DNA from: Senegalimassilia faecalis
Lineage (GTDB): Bacteria; Actinomycetota; Coriobacteriia; Coriobacteriales; Eggerthellaceae
Reading direction: 5' to 3'
NCBI RefSeq assembly: GCF_004135645.1
Contig: NZ_SDPW01000001.1
Coordinates: 2,170,001-2,234,000 of the forward strand
Length of the DNA: 64,000 nucleotides
The notes beneath the pieces are model-generated. The model worked only from the letters and a program-made list of their open reading frames with translations, made no database searches and was not told the origin of the DNA. Within the stretch, counting starts at the first letter, position 1. Each line of letters begins with the position of its first letter. Both the position numbers and the translations under genes were made by a program. Shown here one piece after another: positions 16,993-25,732 of this stretch.

Positions 16993-19272
16993 ATGATTGA
17001 TATCGACAACGTTCGCTTCACGTATGATGGCGTGCATTTCGCGCTTGACGGCGTGAGCGCGCACGTGGAAACCGGCGAGTTTTTGTGCATCCTGGGCGGC
17101 AACGGATCGGGCAAGTCGACGCTAGCGAAGCACCTGAACGCGCTGCTGGTGCCCGACGAAGGGCGTGTGATGGTAGACGGCATGGATACCGCCGACGCCG
17201 AGTGCACGTATGCGGTGCGCAAAACGTGCGGCATGGTGTTTCAAAACCCCGACGATCAGCTGGTGGCGTCGCTGGTGGAAGACGACGTGGCCTTCGGCCC
17301 CGAAAACCTGGGTATCCCCACGCCTGAGCTGCGCGAACGCGTGACGCAGGCGCTTGAGGACGTGGGGCTTTCCGGCTTTGAGCGCCACGAGACGCACGCG
17401 CTGTCCGGCGGACAGAAGCAGCGCGTGGCCATTGCCGGCGTGCTGGCCATGAATCCGTCGGTGCTGGTGCTTGACGAGGCGTCGGCTATGCTGGACCCGC
17501 GCGGGCGCGCGGGCCTGATGCGCGTATGCCACGAGCTGCATGAGCGCGGCATGACCATCGTCATGATCACGCACTTCATGGAAGAGGCGGCGCAGGCCGA
17601 CCGCGTCATCGTGATGGAGCGCGGGCACGTGGCGCTTGAGGGCACGCCCGACGAAGTGCTTTTGCAGGCCGATGCGCTTGATCATTTGAACCTGGACGTG
17701 CCGTTCGCGGCGCGGCTTTCGCTTGACGCGCGCCGCGCGGGCGTGAACGTGGCACCGACGGTGAATGCCGACGAGCTGGCTCAGCGCGTGCTGGCGCTAG
17801 CGGGCGCGGGCGCACAGGTCACTGCTGCGGCGAATGGCGCTTCCGCCCCCGCAGCCCAGCCGGTTGCTGCGGCGGAAGACCCGCAAGAAGGTGCCGGGAG
17901 TTCGCAAGCGGAAGGCGCAAGCGGCAACGGCAGCAACGCCTTGCCCACCCAAGAAGCTGCGACGCGAACGCCTGCGAGCTTTTCCGCTTCCGCAGGCATA
18001 GACGCCACGGGCTCGCAGACGGGCAGCGAAAACGACAACGGCGACCTCTTCCCCACTTGCAGCGATGTGGCCGGCAAGCTGGTATCTGCTGCTGCGTCGG
18101 GCGACGCCGGGGCCGTCAGCGCTGGCACCGGCACGCCGCTCATCGAGTTTTGCGACGTGTCGTTCACGTACGATGCCGCCGAGGCCAAGCGCCAGCGCAA
18201 GCGCGGCGGGCAGCAAGCGAAGCGCCAGGCGAAATGGGGCAACGCACCCGACAGCCTGTGGGCCATCCGCAACGTGTCTTTCGCCGTGCATCAGGGCGAG
18301 TTTTTGGGCATCGCCGGGCACACGGGCAGCGGCAAGTCCACCATCATCCAGCACATGAACGGCATCCTGAAGCCCACGTCGGGACAGGTGCTGGTTATGG
18401 GCGCCGACATTTCCGACAAGCGCTGCGAGGCCAGCCTGCGCGGCAGCATCGGCGTGGTGTTCCAGTATCCCGAGCACCAGCTGTTCGCCGAGACCGTGTA
18501 CAAGGACGTGGCGTTCGGGCCGCGCAACCTGGGGCTGAAGGACAACGAGGTGGATGCGCGCGTGCGCGAGTCGCTTGAGCGCGTGGGGCTGGCGTTTGAC
18601 GAGGTGGCCGAGAAGAGTCCGTTCGAGCTGTCGGGCGGCCAGCAGCGCCGCGTGGCGTTCGCGGGCGTTTTGGCCATGAACCCGCGCGTGCTGGTGCTTG
18701 ACGAGCCGGCCGCGGGGCTGGACCCGGCAAGCCGCACGTCGTTTCTGGGCATGATTTCGCGCCTGCACCAGCAGGGGCTGACCGTGGTGATGGTGTCGCA
18801 CAGCATGGACGACCTGGCGCGCATGTGCGACCGCGTGGCCATTATGAACGAGGGCCAGCTGCTGGGCATCGGGGCGCCTGACCAGCTGTTTTTGCGCGCG
18901 GCCGAGCTGAAGCGCGTGGGGTTGGGCACCACCGAGGCGCAGGCGTTCGCAAGCGCGCTGGCCGCGGGCGGCATGGCCGTTGAGGCCGGCAAGCTGTACA
19001 ACGAGCAGGATTTGGTGGACCTGCTGGCGCGCGCGTGCAGCAGCGAAGAGGCAGGAGCGAATGGCTGTGCGGGCGTAGCGGCGGGCAGCGCCACGGACGA
19101 TGCGGCATCCGTGGCGGCGGGCGGCGCTACGGGCACCGCGAGCGCTGCACCCGAGGCCTCTTCGCCGGCCGCTTCGGGCAATCCCGCTGCAAACAAAAGT
19201 ACCTCGGCAGCTTCCGACAACGCCGAGCTTGCAGCAGCCGACGCGGGTTCTTGCGAAAGCACAGGTGAGTAG
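16993..19272 (+). CDS. Fused ECF-transporter ATPase (EcfA1-EcfA2 in one chain)
   Basis: 759 residues carrying two complete ABC ATPase domains, normally two genes. Domain 1 (about 1-255): Walker A GGNGSGKST, signature LSGGQKQRVAIAG, Walker B VLVLDEASAMLDP, H-loop ITHFMEEA. Domain 2 (about 375-650): GHTGSGKST, LSGGQQRRVAFAG, VLVLDEPAAGLDP, VSHSMDDL. They are joined by an Ala/Ser/Gly-rich linker of about 120 residues, and a second low-complexity tail closes the protein. It should supply ATP energy to RibU with EcfT and perhaps to other S components. Start ATG 16993; stop TAG, 2 bp before ecfT. Confidence 0.93.
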   Translation: MIDIDNVRFTYDGVHFALDGVSAHVETGEFLCILGGNGSGKSTLAKHLNALLVPDEGRVMVDGMDTADAECTYAVRKTCGMVFQNPDDQLVASLVEDDVAFGPENLGIPTPELRERVTQALEDVGLSGFERHETHALSGGQKQRVAIAGVLAMNPSVLVLDEASAMLDPRGRAGLMRVCHELHERGMTIVMITHFMEEAAQADRVIVMERGHVALEGTPDEVLLQADALDHLNLDVPFAARLSLDARRAGVNVAPTVNADELAQRVLALAGAGAQVTAAANGASAPAAQPVAAAEDPQEGAGSSQAEGASGNGSNALPTQEAATRTPASFSASAGIDATGSQTGSENDNGDLFPTCSDVAGKLVSAAASGDAGAVSAGTGTPLIEFCDVSFTYDAAEAKRQRKRGGQQAKRQAKWGNAPDSLWAIRNVSFAVHQGEFLGIAGHTGSGKSTIIQHMNGILKPTSGQVLVMGADISDKRCEASLRGSIGVVFQYPEHQLFAETVYKDVAFGPRNLGLKDNEVDARVRESLERVGLAFDEVAEKSPFELSGGQQRRVAFAGVLAMNPRVLVLDEPAAGLDPASRTSFLGMISRLHQQGLTVVMVSHSMDDLARMCDRVAIMNEGQLLGIGAPDQLFLRAAELKRVGLGTTEAQAFASALAAGGMAVEAGKLYNEQDLVDLLARACSSEEAGANGCAGVAAGSATDDAASVAAGGATGTASAAPEASSPAASGNPAANKSTSAASDNAELAAADAGSCESTGE

Positions 19273-19274
19273 CT

Positions 19275-20075
19275 ATGAACGCGGGATTTTCCTTCGGTAG
19301 CTACATCCCGGGGCAAAGCTGTGTGCATCGACTTGACCCGCGCACGAAGCTGGTGCTGGGATGCGTGTTCATCGTGGTGCTGCTGTGTTCGCAATCGGTG
19401 ATGACGCTGGCCATTTGCGCGGCGTTCGTGGCCGCGGCGTACGGGCTGGCGCAGATTCCGCCGAGCAAGGCCGTGGCGTCCGTGGCGCCGCTTATGGCCA
19501 TTGTGGTGATTGTGGCGCTGCTGAACCTGTTCGTTACGCAGGGTGGTGAAGTGCTTGTTGAACTGGGATTTCTTCGCATCAGCGAAGCGGGTGTGTACAC
19601 GTGCTTGTTCATGGGCGCGCGCCTGACCATCATGATGCTGGGCATGAGCCTTATCACGCTTACCACCATGACCATCGATCTGACCGAGGCGTTCGAGCGC
19701 CTGCTTTCGCCGTTTGCGCGCTTCGGTCTGCCGGCGCACGAGCTGGGCATGATCATGGGCATCGCGCTGCGGTTCATGCCGCAGTTCGCCAACGAACTGG
19801 TGACGGTGTACCACGCGCAGGTCAGTCGCGGCGCGAAGCTGTCGAACAGCCCTGTCAAAGGCGTGCGCATGCTGTCGTCGCTGATGGTGCCGCTGTTCAC
19901 CAGCGTGTTTCGCCACGCGGAAACGCTGTCGGCGGCCATGGACGCGCGTTGCTATCACGGCGGCGAGGGGCGCACGCACCTGCATCCGCTGCACTTCGCC
20001 CCGCGCGACGGCGTAGCAGCAGCGGCCGTAGCGCTGCTGGCCTGCTGCGTGGCGGCGGTGAACGTGTTGTTGTAA
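19275..20075 (+). CDS. ecfT: ECF transporter transmembrane protein EcfT
   Basis: 266 residues with about five helices. LDPRTKLVLGCVFIVVLL is the family start. The coupling-helix region contains FMPQFANELVTVYHAQVSRG and VPLFTSVFRHAETLSAAMDARCY, whose Ala-Arg motifs dock onto the ATPases. ATG 19275 follows the ATPase stop by two bases, so translation is coupled. Completes the ribU-ecfAA'-ecfT operon. Stop TAA. Confidence 0.94.
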   Translation: MNAGFSFGSYIPGQSCVHRLDPRTKLVLGCVFIVVLLCSQSVMTLAICAAFVAAAYGLAQIPPSKAVASVAPLMAIVVIVALLNLFVTQGGEVLVELGFLRISEAGVYTCLFMGARLTIMMLGMSLITLTTMTIDLTEAFERLLSPFARFGLPAHELGMIMGIALRFMPQFANELVTVYHAQVSRGAKLSNSPVKGVRMLSSLMVPLFTSVFRHAETLSAAMDARCYHGGEGRTHLHPLHFAPRDGVAAAAVALLACCVAAVNVLL

Positions 20076-20135
20076 GGGCGCAAGAGCGTCCAATTGCCCT
20101 CTCTCAGCGAAAGAGCGCGTTACGAATGTCGCTGA

Positions 20136-20303
20136 GTTGTTGCAGGTTTCCGGAGTTATGCGAAGGAATCGACTTACAACTCCCCACGAATTCTTCGAAA
20201 AGCCCTGGAAACGAGCAGCAAAACCTGTATTTAAGGCGCCAACGTTGCAGGTTTTCGGGGCTATGCGGAAGCGTTGCTTCGCACAACCCAGAAAACCTGC
20301 AAC
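20136..20303. repeat. Two related long hairpins (GCAGGTTTTCGGGGCTATGCG type)
   Basis: 20244-20303 folds into a hairpin with a 28-bp imperfect stem: GTTGCAGGTTTTCGGGG on the left, CCCAGAAAACCTGCAAC on the right, loop GTT. 20136-20229 is a more decayed relative (GTTGCAGGTTTCCGGAG ... CCCTGGAAACGAGC). They lie between ecfT and the PPOX gene, a 310-bp gap without a gene. Confidence 0.65.
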
Positions 20304-20385
20304 AAAGCCCCTGCTTTTACAACGCGCCAGGAAGGAACCGAGCGCCGCAAGGTGCTTCGCATCAAACACGAGCAAAGGAGAAACG

Positions 20386-20796
20386 ATGACCGGGAACGAG
20401 ACCATTCTGCAGTATCTGACGAGCGTGCCCGCGTGGTACCTGGCCACCAGTGAGGGCGACCAGCCGCATGTGCGCCCGTTCAGCTTCGCCGCCGAGCAGG
20501 ACGGCAAGATTTGGTTCGTCACCGCCACCACCAAAGACGTGTGGCGCGAGCTTGAAGCCAACCAGAAGTTCGAGGCCACGGCATGGTGGCCGGGCCACGG
20601 CTGGCTGATTCTGCGCGGCAAGGCCGGCCTTGAGGACAAGGCGAACGCCGACATGCGCTACGCAGGCTACGCGCACCTGTGCAGCCTGGGCGAAAGCTAC
20701 GACGGCCCGGACGATCCCACACTGGTGTTCTTCAGCGTCGAGGAACCCGAAGCCTGGATCTGCAACCACGAGGAATGGAAGCCGCTCGAGCTGTAG
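20386..20796 (+). CDS. Pyridoxamine-5'-phosphate-oxidase-like flavin-binding protein
   Basis: 136 residues; ATG 20386 with AAAGGAG upstream. Split-barrel FMN fold: YLTSVPAWYLATSEGDQPHVRPF, KIWFVTATTKDVWRELEAN, WLILRGKAGLEDK, then a C-terminal PEAWICNHEEW. Small PPOX-fold proteins bind FMN, F420 or haem; substrate unknown. Monocistronic, between hairpins and a strong terminator. Stop TAG. Confidence 0.85.
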   Translation: MTGNETILQYLTSVPAWYLATSEGDQPHVRPFSFAAEQDGKIWFVTATTKDVWRELEANQKFEATAWWPGHGWLILRGKAGLEDKANADMRYAGYAHLCSLGESYDGPDDPTLVFFSVEEPEAWICNHEEWKPLEL

Positions 20797-20804
20797 CGGG
20801 TGGA

Positions 20805-20844
20805 GAAAGGCGGCCGTGCTCTCTAGAGAGCACGGCCGCCTTTC
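20805..20844. terminator. Bidirectional terminator
   Basis: A perfect 40-bp palindrome, GAAAGGCGGCCGTGCTCTCT and its complement. It ends the PPOX gene and, read on the minus strand, the DUF1292-like gene. Confidence 0.8.
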
Positions 20845-20860
20845 GCATATGCCCGAACGC

Positions 20861-21181
20861 TTATTCGAAGTCGTAGAGATCTTTGGCTGCTTCGCGGAAG
20901 TCTTCATAGACTTCGCGGGCAATGGCCTCGTCTTCTACCAGTTCAAACGCGGCGGGCTGGCCGTCTTCGTCAAGCTCCGTGACCTCAAGCGGGATAATCT
21001 CACCCGACGAGCAGGCGGGCGTGTCCTCCGTCACCGGGAAGAAAAAGCCGTATCGACGACCCTCGTGCAGAATAAGACCCAGAAACTCAAGCTCTACCAG
21101 CTCGCCTTTCTCGTCCTGGAACGTCAGCGTGATGCCCTCTTCCGTAGGCGGGCAAAAATTCGGGGCGCTTCCTTGACGCAT
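20861..21181 (-). CDS. DUF1292-like acidic protein
   Basis: 106 residues, strongly acidic. GITLTFQDEKGELVELEFLG, YGFFFPVTED, IIPLEVTELDEDG and FELVEDEAIAREVYEDFRE match the DUF1292 pattern found in Firmicutes and Coriobacteriia, for which no function is established. ATG 21181 has AAGGAG upstream. Single gene, stop TAA. Confidence 0.8.
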   Translation of the reverse strand: MRQGSAPNFCPPTEEGITLTFQDEKGELVELEFLGLILHEGRRYGFFFPVTEDTPACSSGEIIPLEVTELDEDGQPAAFELVEDEAIAREVYEDFREAAKDLYDFE

Positions 21182-21418
21182 AACAACTCCTTCTTATCGG
21201 CCGCAAGGTGCACCCTGGGCCAAATCAAACCTCAACACATGGCGCAATACGCGCAGTAGCAGCGTATCACATCACCTATACGCATGTTGTTTACATGCCC
21301 GATAGCGACCGGTAATCCTCGGAACTAAAAATATCTATGAGAAAGCACCCTCAGCGTTCCGGCGACAAGCAGCAACGCATGGTTGCACATTCCGGCTTCC
21401 GGCAATGTAAACTGAATC

Positions 21419-21560
21419 AAAAATCGCTCATGTATGTGATTTAATGGCGACAGTCCGACAGCCTTTAATTATTCGCATCGCAGTGACCTGGGCAAATGCT
21501 CTTGCTATCATGTCATCAACTTGCTGCTACTGAGTTAAATCACATACATGAGCGCTTTTT
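21419..21560. repeat. Inverted-repeat element, copy 1 (142 bp)
   Basis: Left arm at 21419-21444 and right arm at 21535-21560 share TCGCTCATGTATGTGATTT, inverted. The centre carries TGACCTGGG (21484-21492), the complement of CCCAGGTCA found centrally in the other copies. No flanking duplication is seen. It lies upstream of the DUF1292-like gene and downstream of the secDF terminator. The rest of 21182-21667 holds no gene. Confidence 0.9.
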
Positions 21561-21607
21561 CAACTTGCAGACTTGCTGAATGAGAAACATTCGTAGCGCA
21601 AACGTAG

Positions 21608-21644
21608 AAAAAGAGCCTCAATCGGCTCGATTGAGGCTCTTTTT
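21608..21644 (-). terminator. Terminator of the secDF gene
   Basis: AAAAAGAGCCTCAATC-GGCTC-GATTGAGGCTCTTTTT: a 14-bp stem with A/T tracts on both sides, 24 bp beyond the stop. Confidence 0.85.
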
Positions 21645-21667
21645 GGTAATGGCGGGTTGCTTAAACG

Positions 21668-24307
21668 CTAGCCTTGCACTTTCTTGTGCTTCTTTTTGTT
21701 CTTGGAACCGCCGTGATTGGCCGGCTTGGTTGCGGGCGTTTGCGCGGAAGCGGTAGCGGGCTGCTGGGCAGCTGCGTTTGCGCTCGTGTTCGCGCTTGCG
21801 GCCTGCGTATCAACAGCGGCACCTGCGGTAACACCGGCGGCCGGCGCGCTTGCGCCTGCGGTTGCCGTGGCAGCAGCGGCTTGCGGCAGGCGGTTCAGGA
21901 ACCAGCGCTGGATTTCCGTACCGTATTTCTTCTGCAGCTTCGCGAACTTCGGCTCGCGCGTCTTCCACATCACGTAGATGGGCGTGGCGATGGCGTACGA
22001 CGAGTAGCAACCGCACACCAGGCCCACCGTCATGGCCAGCGCGAAGTCGCGCAGTGTCTCGCCGCCGAAGATGAGCATGGCCACAACCGGGATTAGCGAG
22101 GTGATGGACGTGTTAAGCGAGCGCACGAGCACCTCGTTGACGGAGTGGTTTGCCATGGTGGCGAACGTGCACTTCGGCGCCTCGGCCTTCATGTTCTCGT
22201 TGATGCGGTGGAACACCACCACGGTGTCGTACAGCGAGTAACCCAGGATAGTCAGCAGCGCGGCGATGGTATTCGGCGTGACCTCGCGGCCCACCAGCAC
22301 GTACACGCCCAGCACGATGACCAGGTCGTGCAGCAGAGCGATAACAGCCGACACGCCCATCTTCGGATCGCGGAAGCGGAACGAGATGTAGGCGATGATC
22401 AACAGCAGCGACACGAAGAACGCGATGCAGGAGCTTTGGATGACACTGGTGCCCCAGTCGGGACCGATGGTGGTCACCTCGAAGCTTTCGCTATCCCAGC
22501 CAAACTGGTCGGCAACCTGGTTGGCAGCCGTGGCAGCGCTTTCCGCCGACGTGTCGGTGGTGCGCACCAGGAAGCCGGCCTGGCCGTCGGAGTTCGTGGT
22601 CTGCACCACGGCGTCGGGCTCGCCCGCAGCGTCAAACGCGGAGCGCACCTGCTCGGTGGTGACATCGTTGCCGCCCTGGTGGAACGTCACGGACGTGCCG
22701 CCGACGAACTCGATGCCGAAGTTCACGCCGCGGATGCCCACAAGCGCAACCACAACCACGATGGCGCACGCGGCCACGGTCAGGAAGATCTTGCGGTAAC
22801 CCAGCAGGTTGATATCAAGCTTGATGAAGCGGCCCTTCACGTCCTTGCGCGACGCGGCGGGCTTCTCACCCTGGAAGTACGGCGCGGCCTGCTCGCAGTC
22901 CTTCACGCCCCAGAAGCCGGGGTGGCGCGCGATGGACTTCGGCGCCAGAAGGCGGATGATGGGGGCCTTGAACAGCAGCATCATGACGATGTCGCACACG
23001 ATGCCCAGCGCCAGCGTCAGGCCGAATCCCTTGACGGAGGCCGATGCCAGGAAGAACAGCGTGAGGGCGGAAACCAGCGTGACCAGATCGGCATCGATGG
23101 ACGTGAGGATGCCGTGGCGCACGCCGGTGATGGACGCGGCGCGCACGCTGCGGCCCATGCGGATTTCCTCGCGGAAGCGCTCAAGCGTAAGGATTGACGA
23201 GTCGGCGGCCATGCCGATGGTCAGCACGACGCCGGCGATGCCGGCCATGGACAGGCTGAACAGGCCGAAGTGGGAAAGCAGCGCCAGAATGCCCAGGTAC
23301 AGCACGGCGAACACGGCCATAGCGGCCGCAGTGAGGATGCCGAGGCCCTGGTAGAACACCAGCAGGTACAGCATAACCAGCGCCAGGCCGATGGCGGCAA
23401 CCAGCACGCCGGACGTCAACGCGTCCTGGCCGAGCGTGGGGCCAACTACCTGGGACTGCGCGTACTCGAAGCTGACGGGCAGCGAGCCGGACTCGAGCAC
23501 CGTCTCCATGGCGGACGCCTCGTCCTTGTCGTAGCCGCCGGTAATGGACACCTGGCCGCCGGTGATTTCGGACTGCACGGCCGGTGCGGACTGCACTTCG
23601 CCGTCCAGGATGATGACGATCTTGCCCTTCGAGCTGGCCAGCTCCTTCGTGGCGTCGGCGAACGCCTTCGTGCCCTCGGAATCAAGCGTGACGTTGACGG
23701 AGTAGTCGGTGCCCGTTTCGGACGCGCGGCCGATGTCGACCTTCGTGATGTTGTTGCCCGTGATGAGCGGCGTGTACGTGCCCTCGTCGACCTTCAGGTG
23801 CTCGACGGTGCCCGACGGCAGCGTGTTGCCGAAGTCGTCAGTGATGGTGCCGTTCGTGCCGTACTGGCCGTTCTCGATCTTGGTCTTCACGTCGGAATCG
23901 GTGAACGAATCCAGGCGTGCGAACTCAAGCTTGCCGGTTTTGCCGATGGTGGACAGCGCCGTTTCGGTGTCGGACAGGCCGGGGATTTGCACGAGGATTT
24001 GATCGGTGCCCTGCAGCTGCACAACGGCCTCGGACGCGCCGAGGGCGTTCACGCGCTGCTCGATGATAGCGCGGGATTTCTCCATGTCGTCGGTGGAAAC
24101 CGTGCCGCCGTCCGTGCTTTTCGCCGACAGCACCACCGACAGCCCGCCCTGGATGTCCAGGCCCTGGTTGATCTTTTCCTGCGGCGGGGTGAACATGAAG
24201 ATGGACCCGATCACCAAGATGGTGGTTGCCACCAGAAGCCAAACGTTGCGGCGGTTGACGTTGCCGCCCTTCTTCTTTTTGGCTTTGGCGTTTTGCAGTT
24301 GCGCCAT
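21668..24307 (-). CDS. secDF: Fused protein-export membrane protein SecD-SecF
   Basis: 879 residues from ATG 24307 (AGGAGAAG upstream). SecD half: first helix VWLLVATTILVIGSIFMF, GLDIQGGLSVVLSAK, P1 domain, then six helices including GMAADSSILTLERFREE. SecF half begins YRKIFLTVAACAIVVVVA with GVNFGIEFVGGTSV and GYSLYDTVVVFHRINEN. SecDF uses the proton motive force to help SecYEG move proteins outward. SecD and SecF are separate in E. coli and fused in Bacillus and here. The C-terminus is an Ala/Lys-rich extension of about 70 residues. Stop TAG. Confidence 0.96.
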   Translation of the reverse strand: MAQLQNAKAKKKKGGNVNRRNVWLLVATTILVIGSIFMFTPPQEKINQGLDIQGGLSVVLSAKSTDGGTVSTDDMEKSRAIIEQRVNALGASEAVVQLQGTDQILVQIPGLSDTETALSTIGKTGKLEFARLDSFTDSDVKTKIENGQYGTNGTITDDFGNTLPSGTVEHLKVDEGTYTPLITGNNITKVDIGRASETGTDYSVNVTLDSEGTKAFADATKELASSKGKIVIILDGEVQSAPAVQSEITGGQVSITGGYDKDEASAMETVLESGSLPVSFEYAQSQVVGPTLGQDALTSGVLVAAIGLALVMLYLLVFYQGLGILTAAAMAVFAVLYLGILALLSHFGLFSLSMAGIAGVVLTIGMAADSSILTLERFREEIRMGRSVRAASITGVRHGILTSIDADLVTLVSALTLFFLASASVKGFGLTLALGIVCDIVMMLLFKAPIIRLLAPKSIARHPGFWGVKDCEQAAPYFQGEKPAASRKDVKGRFIKLDINLLGYRKIFLTVAACAIVVVVALVGIRGVNFGIEFVGGTSVTFHQGGNDVTTEQVRSAFDAAGEPDAVVQTTNSDGQAGFLVRTTDTSAESAATAANQVADQFGWDSESFEVTTIGPDWGTSVIQSSCIAFFVSLLLIIAYISFRFRDPKMGVSAVIALLHDLVIVLGVYVLVGREVTPNTIAALLTILGYSLYDTVVVFHRINENMKAEAPKCTFATMANHSVNEVLVRSLNTSITSLIPVVAMLIFGGETLRDFALAMTVGLVCGCYSSYAIATPIYVMWKTREPKFAKLQKKYGTEIQRWFLNRLPQAAAATATAGASAPAAGVTAGAAVDTQAASANTSANAAAQQPATASAQTPATKPANHGGSKNKKKHKKVQG

Positions 24308-24547
24308 GCGTACTTCTCCTAGCCTTGCGAACCTGCAGACGACGGCACCGTGCCGCCGATCTTTGCGATAGCGCAGCCGCCGCAAGCGCGACGACGCGAA
24401 GCTATCGCGATTTGCACATTAACTCTCCTATTGTCCCACACCCGGGAATAATGTGGAAGGAAATTAGGTAACAGATTGCAAATGTTACATATGGTTGACT
24501 GCTTTGCGAATTGCCGCTTCAACGCACACCCTTCCGAATCACCGCGC

Positions 24548-25246
24548 TCATTTTGCGTCCTCGGCAAGCCAGGTGGCGAGGGTTTTAGGGCTGACGTGCA
24601 GCTGGCGGGCTGCTTCGGCACGCGTGATCGTGCCGGCGAGGCAGCTTTGCCGCAGGCGAGCATACGCGCACGGACGGGGCTTCTTCGGGCGGCCGAAGCG
24701 CACGCCGCGGGCACGCGCCGCCGCGATGCCCTCGCTTTGCCGCTGCTTGATGTTCTCGCGTTCCACCTGCGCCACGTAGCTGAGCAGCTGCAACACGATG
24801 TCGGCGATAAGCGCGCTGGTCACGTCGCCTTCGCGCTGGCGCGTGTCGAGCAACGGCATGTCGAGCACCACCACGGCCGCGCCGCGCACCTTCACGATGC
24901 GACGCCATTCTTCCTGGATTTCCTCGTAGTTGCGGCCGAAGCGGTCGATGGACTTCACTATCAGCACATCGCCGGGCGCCAGCGAGCCGGTGAGTTGGCG
25001 CCACGCGGGGCGTTCGAAGTCTTTGCCGCTGGCCTTGTCGGCGAAGATGCGCTCGGACGGCACGCCGAATTGCCGCAGCGCATCAAGCTGACGCGCCAGG
25101 TTTTGGTCGCGCGCGCTGACGCGCGCATAGCCGTATAGCGTGCCGGCTGGCGCGGCGCCGCCGAGAGATTGCGAGGCCGAATAGGTACCGTCGGAAGCAG
25201 GCTTCGTCTGATTTGCAAGCTGGTTCGATTTTGCTGCGTTCGCCAT
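24548..25246 (-). CDS. Serine recombinase (resolvase/invertase family)
   Basis: 232 residues; ATG 25246 with GGAAAGG. After a polar N-terminal tail of about 40 residues comes the catalytic domain: GYARVSARDQNLARQ (nucleophilic Ser in ARVS), KASGKDFERPAW, DVLIVKSIDRFGRN, and the E-helix LLSYVAQVERENIKQRQSEG, then a helix-turn-helix ITRAEAARQLHVSPKTLATW. Size matches small Tn3-resolvase/Gin-Hin-type enzymes that act on short inverted or direct sites. No transposase or cognate site is obvious next to it. It might act on the inverted repeats elsewhere in the window, which is speculation. Stop TGA, one of few here. Confidence 0.92.
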   Translation of the reverse strand: MANAAKSNQLANQTKPASDGTYSASQSLGGAAPAGTLYGYARVSARDQNLARQLDALRQFGVPSERIFADKASGKDFERPAWRQLTGSLAPGDVLIVKSIDRFGRNYEEIQEEWRRIVKVRGAAVVVLDMPLLDTRQREGDVTSALIADIVLQLLSYVAQVERENIKQRQSEGIAAARARGVRFGRPKKPRPCAYARLRQSCLAGTITRAEAARQLHVSPKTLATWLAEDAK

Positions 25247-25401
25247 GTTTGCGCCTTTCCTCGAAACGAAAATGGCGGCTTTCGGTGCGCAAAAGCCGCG
25301 TTCGGGGAAAGCGTAAAGAGGAGTTTCACGCTCAACGTGCAATTTGTGCACGCTTTTCGCTTCTGAACAGCAAAATCCGAGGCGCAGGAGGAAGAGCAAA
25401 C

Positions 25402-25428
25402 AAAAAGGGCCGGGTTGCAGCCTGGCCC
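25402..25428 (-). terminator. Terminator-like hairpin upstream of the recombinase
   Basis: On the minus strand GGGCCAGG-CTGCAA-CCCGGCCC followed by TTTTTG. A transcript from 25550-25730 could end here; the stretch 25429-25629 has further hairpins (TTGCGCGTCGTAAGCCGCGCAA at 25513-25534 region) but no reading frame I believe. A short regulatory RNA or leader is possible. Confidence 0.5.
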
Positions 25429-25629
25429 TAAACTAACCATCAGCGCCGCCCGCCACCTCTAACGCCTTACCCAGGATTAAGAGACGGGCCTTGCCGATGT
25501 TTGCATTCTCCCTTGCGCGGCTTACGACGCGCAAGGTCGCACGCGTAACGAATTGATTACGCCGTCCAGCTCGGCATTCGCAAACGGCACGCCGTCAACG
25601 CACGGCCCGTTTCGCCAGCTCCAACAACA

Positions 25630-25662
25630 AAGCGGGGAAGGAGGCGCGCCCCTTCCCCGCTT
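25630..25662 (-). terminator. Terminator of the alanine racemase gene
   Basis: A perfect 12-bp stem AAGCGGGGAAGG / CCTTCCCCGCTT with a 9-base loop, followed on the minus strand by TGTTGTTGG. Confidence 0.7.
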
Positions 25663-25732
25663 CTCTTGCAAACCGCCATTGAACTCGACAGATTCGCTCT
25701 GCAACATCTCACCGACGCTTTCGGCGCCTCGC

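Noticed and set aside
21419-21560. Element copy 1 as the promoter-bearing interior of an invertible switch
   Set aside because: TGACC-17-TATCAT can be found in copy 1, but equivalent spacing of a -10 box is absent in copies 2-4. Kept only as one hypothesis.
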